From an uncultured Mollicutes bacterium (GTDB lineage: Bacteria > Bacillota_I > Bacilli_A > RF39 > UBA660): 6,997 bases of DNA. The notes under the pieces were generated by a model. It was not told the DNA's origin and did not search any database. It saw nothing but the letters and a program-made list of their open reading frames with translations. The position numbers and the translations under genes are program-made. The DNA lies in the NCBI GenBank assembly GCA_900557675.1, contig USTO01000037.1:1-6997 (forward strand), in the 5' to 3' direction. Each line of letters begins with the position of its first letter. The stretch's first letter is position 1. This document shows positions 1-4,121 of this stretch, piece by piece.

Positions 1-55
1 ACCTATGACCCCCTGCTTGTAAGGCAGGTGCTCTAACCAACTGAGCTAATCGCCC
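1..55 (-). tRNA. tRNA-Val, anticodon TAC (3' part cut off by the window edge)
   Basis: Read on the minus strand from 55, the sequence gives a 5' acceptor arm GGGCGAT, a D-arm closed by GCTC/GAGC with the AGTTGGTTA loop, and an anticodon arm CCTGC-CTTACAA-GCAGG. The loop places TAC at positions 34-36 (window 19-21), which reads GTA valine codons. The variable region and the first T-stem bases follow; the rest of the T-arm and the 3' acceptor strand lie outside the window. It has its own promoter (77-105) and may be the first gene of a tRNA cluster. Confidence 0.95.
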
Positions 56-65
56 ATTACTGCAC

Positions 66-104
66 TGACATTTAATAATATACCAATTTATAGGCTAAAT
101 GTCA
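66..104. repeat. 9-bp perfect inverted repeat around the tRNA-Val promoter
   Basis: TGACATTTA (66-74) and TAAATGTCA (96-104) are perfect inverted copies 21 bp apart. One arm covers the -35 box, the other the expected transcription start region. This could be a regulator-binding site or chance in AT-rich DNA; the sequence identity is certain, the function is not. Confidence 0.5.
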
Positions 105-105
105 A
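77..105 (-). promoter_or_regulatory. Promoter of tRNA-Val
   Basis: On the minus strand there is a perfect -35 box TTGACA (105-100), a 17-nt spacer, and a -10 box TATATT (82-77). Transcription would start near 70, about 15 nt upstream of the mature tRNA 5' end. It is the best -35 match in the window, as expected for a stable RNA gene. It also means the tRNA does not depend on read-through from cvfD. Confidence 0.85.
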
Positions 106-132
106 TACTTTTTTGCACTTTTTTAGAAAAAA

Positions 133-492
133 TTACATTTTATTCATAATTTCCCTTATTTTTTCATTTATCCACTCATCTAAATGTTCTCTTAGGGGTT
201 CAAAACCATTTTTGGGGATTTGGTTTTTGACTATAACTTTTCCATCGTGTTTATAGTCTAAATCTTTGATACTGAGTTTAATTTTTCCTGTATCGTCATC
301 AATACCAATAACTTTGGCGTGTATTTTATCACCAATTTTGATAAAATCATTGACATTTCTTACATATCCGTAAGATATCTCTGATATGTGTATGAGACCA
401 TCGTATTCATTTTCAATTTTTGCGAAGGCTCCATAGTTTTGAATACCAGTAACGATGGCTTCGATAATATCATTTTCTTTAATTTCTTTCAT
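133..492 (-). CDS. cvfD: CvfD/YugI (GSP13) family S1-domain RNA-binding regulator
   Basis: 119-aa cytoplasmic RNA-binding protein. Residues 1-75 form one S1 (OB-fold) domain with the usual landmarks: a GAFAKI strand (21-26), DGLIHISEIS (31-40), an IGDKIHAKVIGID strand (53-65) and GKIKLSIKDL (69-78). The C-terminal tail GFEPLREHLDEWI (96-108) matches the tail of the Bacillus YugI/pneumococcal CvfD group and separates it from ribosomal protein S1. Family members act post-transcriptionally and in stress responses; that role here is by homology. The start at 492 is supported by GGTGAT at 501-496 on the minus strand and a promoter at 514-542. Length is close to the family norm of about 120-130 aa. 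It is divergent from nfu. No convincing terminator follows the TAA; only an A/T-rich stretch separates it from the tRNA promoter. Confidence 0.88.
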   Translation of the reverse strand: MKEIKENDIIEAIVTGIQNYGAFAKIENEYDGLIHISEISYGYVRNVNDFIKIGDKIHAKVIGIDDDTGKIKLSIKDLDYKHDGKVIVKNQIPKNGFEPLREHLDEWINEKIREIMNKM

Positions 493-513
493 ATTATCAC
501 CGTTTCTGTAAGT

Positions 514-542
514 ATTATAACACGATTTTGAAAAAATGCCTA
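514..542 (-). promoter_or_regulatory. Promoter of cvfD
   Basis: On the minus strand TAGGCA (542-537, 4 of 6 matches to TTGACA), a 17-nt spacer and a perfect TATAAT (519-514). Transcription should start near 507, giving a leader of about 15 nt that begins just before the GGTGAT ribosome binding site. It stands back to back with the nfu promoter, the two -35 boxes being 9 bp apart. Confidence 0.75.
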
Positions 543-551
543 GTAAAATAC

Positions 552-580
552 TTGAAATACTTATAAAAAATATATATAAT
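552..580 (+). promoter_or_regulatory. Promoter of nfu
   Basis: TTGAAA (552-557), a 17-nt spacer and TATAAT (575-580). The expected start is near 587, so the transcript would begin at or next to the GGGTGA ribosome binding site (587-592) and have a leader of only about 12 nt. Confidence 0.85.
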
Positions 581-598
581 TATTATGGGTGAAGAAAA

Positions 599-820
599 AT
601 GGAAGAAAAAATAAATGAAGTATTAGATAAGATTAGACCTTATTTGCAAAATGATGGGGGAGATGTTATCTTTAGTAGATATGAAAATGGGGTTGTATAT
701 GTTAAACTTATGGGGGCTTGCTCTAATTGTGAATATGCAGACCATACAATGGAAGAGGGTATTGAGAGTGCTCTCATTAATGAGATACCTGAAGTTATTA
801 AAGTTGTTAATGAGATTTAA
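599..820 (+). CDS. nfu: NifU-like C-terminal domain protein (Nfu-type Fe-S carrier)
   Basis: 73-aa protein consisting of just the NifU C-terminal (Nfu) domain, which binds a labile [4Fe-4S] cluster, usually between two subunits, and passes it to client proteins. The opening INEVLDKIRPYLQNDGGDV (5-23) is the family signature, followed by the strand VYVKLMGAC and the cluster motif C41-S-N-C44. The segment after the motif (EYADHTM) takes the place of the more usual PSSTMTL. The start is fixed by GGGTGA at 587-592, 6 nt upstream. It is shorter than B. subtilis YutI (about 110 aa) but complete for the domain. It is a single-gene unit with its own promoter; its last codons carry the terminator and its stop overlaps the end of the convergent YutH-like gene. 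Confidence 0.92.
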   Translation: MEEKINEVLDKIRPYLQNDGGDVIFSRYENGVVYVKLMGACSNCEYADHTMEEGIESALINEIPEVIKVVNEI

Positions 821-832
821 CTTCTTTTTTTT
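791..832 (+). terminator. Intrinsic terminator of nfu, inside the coding end
   Basis: GAAGTTA (791-797) pairs perfectly with TAACTTC (818-824), and eight T residues follow at 825-832. The 20-nt loop can form an inner helix between TTAA repeats. The stop codon 818-820 is part of the 3' arm, so the terminator is built from coding sequence. It lies within the 3' end of the opposing YutH-like gene. The low G+C of the stem makes its strength uncertain. Confidence 0.65.
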
Positions 833-1707
833 AGCCACGGAATGGGTTCTAAGGGATAATATTTATTTAAATAATTATATATATTATCTAGGTAGGATGT
901 GTAGTCGGGGATAGTGGCTATTATTTTATTAATGTTATCTTCAGAAATTTCATTTAGAATGATAGAATCGTATATATCGAAGTAGATGCTGGGATATAGA
1001 ATTCGGGAAAAGAGGATATTCATATCGTTTTTGGTATATGGATTGGTTTGGAAATAGGTATTTAGTTCATTAATTATATTTTTGTTGGAGTTATAGAAGG
1101 ATATTTTAATATACTCAGCTAGGTCTCGAGATTTATGGTCTATTTTTAGATTGAAGGGGTTATAGAGGGCTTCGATAGTGCTATTTATGGGTATTTTTTT
1201 ATGAGTTAAAGAGAGGGGAATGTTATTTTTATCTACATTGTGATTATAGTAGCTAATGGCATTTTCGGTTAGGCCGATAAAGAAGTTAAGGGTATCGACA
1301 AGAAGGGGGTGCTTTTTACCTATTTGGTTTATTTGTACTTCTAAGTAATCTATTTTTGCAGACCAGAGATTTGACCAAGAGGGAGGTGTGGTACCTCTGA
1401 TAGGGATGTTGTTTATATTGCTTATTTCAAGGAGGGATACTTTTTTTTCGGTATTAATGTGGATTTTCATTAGGATATAGGGAATGTTATTGTATATGGA
1501 TATGTATTTGCCTTGTTTATTGGGTATTATTTTATGAAAGAGGTTACTGCCGGTGGTTAGGGGGATGATGTTTGTTATTTCTTTTTCGGATATGTCTGTG
1601 ATTATGAGATGATAGATGTTGGGAGGGCTTATAATGGTGTAATAGTTTTTATGGGGAATTATTTTGTCTACATTTATGTTATAGAAATATTTTATGATAT
1701 TGTCCAT
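817..1707 (-). CDS. YutH/CotS-like protein, degenerate aminoglycoside-phosphotransferase (kinase-like) fold
   Basis: 296 aa, no signal peptide or membrane segment seen. The middle and C-terminal parts look like the spore-coat YutH/CotS branch of the APH kinase-like fold: a helical segment with W111, W115 and a FFIGLTENAISY helix (142-153); a catalytic-loop-like THKKIPIN (168-175); then IDHKSRDLAEYIK (189-201), which fits the YutH-type 'DH-SRD-AE' block; and a PxPW end (288-291). The Asp expected two residues after the loop His is Lys171, so phosphotransfer is unlikely and this is probably a pseudokinase. Known relatives are spore-coat-associated, so a coat role is inferred, not shown. AGGTGAT at 1717-1711 supports the start. 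TATAAT at 1727-1722 (minus) lacks a good -35, so the gene may have a weak promoter or depend on read-through of the glmS terminator. It is rich in Ile, Asn, Tyr and Lys. In B. subtilis yutH lies near the nfu homologue yutI (from memory). Confidence 0.55.
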   Translation of the reverse strand: MDNIIKYFYNINVDKIIPHKNYYTIISPPNIYHLIITDISEKEITNIIPLTTGSNLFHKIIPNKQGKYISIYNNIPYILMKIHINTEKKVSLLEISNINNIPIRGTTPPSWSNLWSAKIDYLEVQINQIGKKHPLLVDTLNFFIGLTENAISYYNHNVDKNNIPLSLTHKKIPINSTIEALYNPFNLKIDHKSRDLAEYIKISFYNSNKNIINELNTYFQTNPYTKNDMNILFSRILYPSIYFDIYDSIILNEISEDNINKIIATIPDYTSYLDNIYNYLNKYYPLEPIPWLKKRS

Positions 1708-1729
1708 AAGATCACCTAGTAATTATATG

Positions 1730-1761
1730 AAAAAAGGGAAATAAATATTGCTATTTATTCC
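1730..1761 (-). terminator. Intrinsic terminator of glmS, overlapping its stop codon
   Basis: On the minus strand GGAATAAATA (1761-1752), a GCAA tetraloop (1751-1748) and TATTTATTTCC (1747-1737) form a 10-bp stem with a single bulged T. Then comes one C and six T (1735-1730). The glmS stop TAA (1757-1755) is within the 5' arm. The YutH-like gene starts 23 nt beyond the T run on the same strand, so leaky termination may set its expression. Confidence 0.7.
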
Positions 1762-3539
1762 ACCGTTACGGATTTGGCTAGGTTTCGTGGTTTATCGATA
1801 TCGCATCCTCTTAGGAGAGCTATTTCGAAGGAAAGGAGTTGGAGAGGGATTATGGCAAGGATGGGCGAAAGTAGGGGATGTATTTTATCGATTTGGATTT
1901 CTTGATCAGCATAATCTTGATCATTTTCTAAAATACTATTGGTTATTATTATGTTGTATGCTCCGCGGGCCTTAACTTCTTTGATGTTACTTACGGTTTT
2001 TTCCTTAATGGTATCATCGGTTACGATTGTAATTACAGGGGTATCTTGTTCAATTAAGGAAATGGAACCGTGTTTTAGTTCTCCAGCTGGGTATGCTTCG
2101 CAGTGTATGTAGGAGATTTCTTTTAGTTTTAGGGCTCCTTCCATTGATATGGCATAGTCTATTTTACGTCCTAAGAAATAGATATCTTCTTTTTTATATA
2201 TTGTTTTGGTAAGTGATTTATAGTCTTTGTTTATTTCTTTTTCGATAAGACTAGGTAGTTTTAGATATGCTTGTTCTACTTCTTCTTTGTTAAGGGTATT
2301 GTTTTCTATACCGAGAGAGTAGGCTATTAGACTTAGTATTAGTACTTGAAGGGTGTAGGCTTTGGTAGTGGCAACGGCTATTTCAGGGCCGGCTTCTACA
2401 TATATTACATTATCTACTTCACGTGCTATAGAACTTTCTTTGACGTTTATTATACCTAGGGTATGGGCTTTGTGTTCTTTAGCTAGTCTTATGCTAGCTA
2501 GGGTATCGGCTGTTTCTCCTGATTGAGATATGGCAATTACAAGGGTGTTTTTGTCTATGAAGTTGTTTTTATAACGGTATTCACTTGCTATTTCACAGGT
2601 TACAGGGAGATTTCCGTACAATTCGATTAGGTGTTTTCCAACTAGACCAGCGTGGTAAGCACTTCCGCAAGCAACAATATGGATTTTGCTGTAGTTTTTG
2701 AAATTTGGTAATTCAGCAATTTTTCCATTTCTGATATATTTGTCTATCAGATTTTGAATTTTTGTTGGTTCTTCGTGTATTTCTTTTAGCATATAATGGC
2801 TGTAACCTTGTTTTTCTATTTCTTCACTTTTATGAGTGTATGTTTTTATTTCTTTGGGTACTTCTTTCATATTGTTATAAACGGTAACTTTATCTCTAGT
2901 TAGACGAGCAACATCGTTATTATCTAGCAATATATATTTATTGGTATATTTTAAAATGGCTGGGACATCAGATGCTATGTAGTTTTCCCCTGTTCCTAAG
3001 CCTATTATGAGGGGACTGTCTTTTCTAAGAGCGTATAAATTGTTGTAGTCTCCATCTAGTATGAGAGCGATAGCATAGCTTCCTCTAAGTATATTTTCTA
3101 CTTTATTTAGGGTTGTGATTATATCTTTTTCTTCTTTATAGATATTATCAATTACAGCAGCTGCTACTTCGGTATCGGTATCACTTTGGAAAGTGTAGCC
3201 TTTTTGTTTCATTTCTTCTTTTAGAGTTGCATAGTTTTCGATAATTCCGTTATGGACGATAGTAATTGCTCCAACGGTATGAGGGTGAGCATTGGTTATA
3301 CTTGGTACTCCGTGAGTTGCCCATCTTGTATGAGCAATTGCTAAGTCTGATTTTATATTGTAATTGAGTTTTTGTTCTAGATTTATTATTTTACCTATTT
3401 CCTTGATTGTTACTTTTTTTTCGTTTTCTATATAAGTAATTCCGGCTGAGTCATAACCTCTATATTCTAGAGTTTTTAGACTTTCGATAGTTTTCTTTAT
3501 GGCATCATTTTTGCCTATATATCCTATTATTCCACACAT
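1755..3539 (-). CDS. glmS: Glutamine--fructose-6-phosphate aminotransferase (isomerizing)
   Basis: 594-aa cytosolic enzyme that makes glucosamine-6-phosphate from fructose-6-phosphate and glutamine, the first committed step to UDP-GlcNAc and peptidoglycan. The N-terminal class II glutaminase domain (2-220) has the nucleophile Cys2, exposed after Met removal (MCGIIGYIG), R72-W73 in HTRWATHG, N97-G98 in HNGIIENY and D122 in TDTEV. Two SIS sugar-isomerase domains follow: VACGSAYHAG (289-298), ISQSGETADT (337-346), SSIAREVD (369-376), and AYPAGELKHG (482-491) with the catalytic Glu/His region. The tail DKPRNLAKSVTVE (582-594) is the standard end. The family is about 600-610 aa, so this is full length. 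The start has AAGGA at 3553-3549, 9 nt upstream. Its leader holds a glmS ribozyme, so synthesis should fall when GlcN6P is plentiful. Gene organisation: own promoter and own terminator. Confidence 0.98.
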   Translation of the reverse strand: MCGIIGYIGKNDAIKKTIESLKTLEYRGYDSAGITYIENEKKVTIKEIGKIINLEQKLNYNIKSDLAIAHTRWATHGVPSITNAHPHTVGAITIVHNGIIENYATLKEEMKQKGYTFQSDTDTEVAAAVIDNIYKEEKDIITTLNKVENILRGSYAIALILDGDYNNLYALRKDSPLIIGLGTGENYIASDVPAILKYTNKYILLDNNDVARLTRDKVTVYNNMKEVPKEIKTYTHKSEEIEKQGYSHYMLKEIHEEPTKIQNLIDKYIRNGKIAELPNFKNYSKIHIVACGSAYHAGLVGKHLIELYGNLPVTCEIASEYRYKNNFIDKNTLVIAISQSGETADTLASIRLAKEHKAHTLGIINVKESSIAREVDNVIYVEAGPEIAVATTKAYTLQVLILSLIAYSLGIENNTLNKEEVEQAYLKLPSLIEKEINKDYKSLTKTIYKKEDIYFLGRKIDYAISMEGALKLKEISYIHCEAYPAGELKHGSISLIEQDTPVITIVTDDTIKEKTVSNIKEVKARGAYNIIITNSILENDQDYADQEIQIDKIHPLLSPILAIIPLQLLSFEIALLRGCDIDKPRNLAKSVTVE

Positions 3540-3558
3540 TTTTATATTTCCTTTCTTT

Positions 3559-3588
3559 GATACATTTTTTGTTTATTTGTTATGTATC
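3559..3588 (-). repeat. Inverted repeat in the glmS leader between ribozyme and ribosome binding site
   Basis: GATACAT and ATGTATC (3559-3565 and 3582-3588) are perfect 7-bp inverted arms around a 16-nt A/C-rich loop in the mRNA. The upstream arm overlaps the segment that aligns with the 3' edge of the glmS ribozyme, and the downstream arm ends 5 nt before the AAGGA site. It could be a small stem that helps fold the ribozyme boundary or exposes the ribosome binding site. Function is inference. Confidence 0.5.
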
Positions 3589-3672
3589 TAACGACCTGTA
3601 GCCGTGGTAGTATCCGCAGATTAATCGATGGCTACCAACCTCGTTACCCTTATGGGTCCTTACGCTAGTATG
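3583..3672 (-). promoter_or_regulatory. glmS ribozyme (GlcN6P-activated self-cleaving riboswitch)
   Basis: The minus strand aligns to the glmS ribozyme core: AGCG at the cleavage site (cut expected between 3666 and 3665), ACGAGG (3645-3640), ATCGAT (3629-3624) and TGCGGAT (3618-3612). Helices can be drawn: P2 ACCC/GGGT (3657-3654 with 3649-3646, loop ATAA), P2.2 CGTA/TGCG (3664-3661 with 3618-3615), P3 GGTAG/CTACC (3636-3632 with 3610-3606) and P4 ACGGC/GTCGT (3605-3601 with 3595-3591). Relative to the B. subtilis sequence as I recall it, P2.2 and P3 differ by pair-preserving changes. It lies in the glmS leader, about 45 nt before the start codon. Known mechanism: GlcN6P acts as cofactor for self-cleavage, and the downstream mRNA is then degraded. 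This version is compact, with a short P2 and P4. The exact ends are approximate. Confidence 0.93.
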
Positions 3673-3704
3673 GATGGCCTCCTTTCTATCCTATACTTAA
3701 CTAT

Positions 3705-3733
3705 ATTATATAATTAAATGTTGGTTTAGGCAA
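3705..3733 (-). promoter_or_regulatory. Promoter of glmS
   Basis: On the minus strand TTGCCT (3733-3728, 4 of 6 matches), a 17-nt spacer and TATAAT (3710-3705). The start is expected near 3698, about 32 nt upstream of the ribozyme cleavage site, giving a leader of about 160 nt that contains the entire ribozyme. Confidence 0.78.
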
Positions 3734-3742
3734 GTCTTTTTT

Positions 3743-4052
3743 TTACCCTACGGGGGGCAGGTATAGGTAGATACTTTAAAATGAAGTAAAATTCCATTAA
3801 ATATATTGAATTTTGGTAATTTTGGATTAAAATATTGGTAGTTTATGTGAATTATTGTGATTTATAAGTAAGAAATGGTTATTTTGGGAGGCAAAAAGGG
3901 CCTCTCATTTGCATTGAAAGTTAAAAAGTAATATAATTGTCCATCTCATTTCATTTCCCGCTTGGTTTATAAGGCGGTAATGAGGTGGTTATTATTCTTT
4001 TTTTATGTTATTATATTGAAATGGATATAAGTATTTGCCCCCGATAGGGTAA
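3743..4052 (+). repeat. 310-bp element bounded by a long inverted repeat: candidate structured RNA or MITE-like insertion
   Basis: The ends are complementary: TTACCCTA (3743-3750) pairs with TAGGGTAA (4045-4052), a 2x2 mismatch follows, and GGGGGCA (3753-3759) pairs with TGCCCCC (4036-4042). After an 11-nt/1-nt asymmetric loop, ATACTT (3771-3776) pairs with AAGTAT (4029-4034). Inside are hairpins 3788-3814 (AAAATTC/GAATTTT), 3886-3906 (GGGAGGC/GCCTCTC) and 3941-3988. The non-Watson-Crick pairs in the last two hairpins (3887/3905, 3944/3985, 3962/3973) are G.T on the plus strand and would be A.C on the minus, favouring a plus-strand RNA. I see no ORF and no match to RNase P, tmRNA, SRP RNA, a T-box or a riboswitch class I can recognise. 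No clear promoter precedes 3743. The block fits exactly between the glmS and aspS promoters. The pairing is certain; the nature of the element is open. Confidence 0.6.
3941..4004 (+). terminator. Long hairpin followed by a T-rich tract (terminator or attenuator candidate)
   Basis: CCATCTCATT (3941-3950) pairs over 10 bp (one G.T) with AATGAGGTGG (3979-3988). An inner helix CCGCTT/AGGCGG (3958-3963 with 3972-3977) is capped by an 8-nt loop. The next 16 nt (3989-4004) are 13 T, ending in seven T in a row; the T run begins 9 nt after the stem, later than in a classic terminator. A possible promoter TTGCAT-17 nt-TATAAT (3909-3937, weak -35) would start RNA right at the hairpin base, giving a small RNA of about 60 nt or an attenuated aspS leader. 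GGTGG might suggest a T-box antiterminator, but no stem I or specifier loop is visible. Confidence 0.4.
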
Positions 4053-4069
4053 TTTGTATTAAAAATTAG

Positions 4070-4098
4070 TTGCTCTAACCCTGAAAATGTGGTAGAAT
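4070..4098 (+). promoter_or_regulatory. Promoter of aspS (extended -10)
   Basis: TTGCTC (4070-4075), a 17-nt spacer and TAGAAT (4093-4098), preceded by TGTGG (4088-4092), the Gram-positive TRTGn extended -10 element, which compensates for a mediocre -35. The start should be near 4105, so the leader is about 17 nt and leaves no room for a T-box or other attenuator downstream of this promoter. Confidence 0.82.
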
Positions 4099-4121
4099 AG
4101 GTGTAGAAATGAGGTATCGAG

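Noticed and set aside
116..135. T6/A6 inverted repeat after cvfD as a terminator
   Set aside because: It is only A/T, there is no G+C in the stem, and no T run follows on the minus strand.
623..838. 71-codon open frame on the minus strand opposite nfu
   Set aside because: Mirror of the nfu coding region; no ribosome binding site and no recognisable family. nfu has a clear promoter, ribosome binding site and CxxC motif.
651..914. 87-codon plus-strand frame overlapping nfu and the YutH-like gene
   Set aside because: Out-of-frame shadow that runs across two convergent genes; hydrophobic composition comes from the G/T-rich strand.
1748..1975. 75-codon plus-strand frame over the 3' end of glmS
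   Set aside because: Antisense to a fully conserved part of glmS and begins in the glmS terminator; no ribosome binding site.
3977..4004. T-box antiterminator suggested by GAGGTGGTTA upstream of aspS
   Set aside because: The GGTGG is the 3' arm of a hairpin, the ACCGCG half is missing, and no stem I or specifier loop is visible. The main aspS promoter also lies downstream of it.
3743..4052. Identity as RNase P RNA, tmRNA, SRP RNA or 6S RNA
   Set aside because: None of the conserved motifs I know for the first three is present (for example GAGGAAAGUCC, the tmRNA tag region or GGAAGGAAGCAG), and 310 nt is too long for typical 6S RNA.
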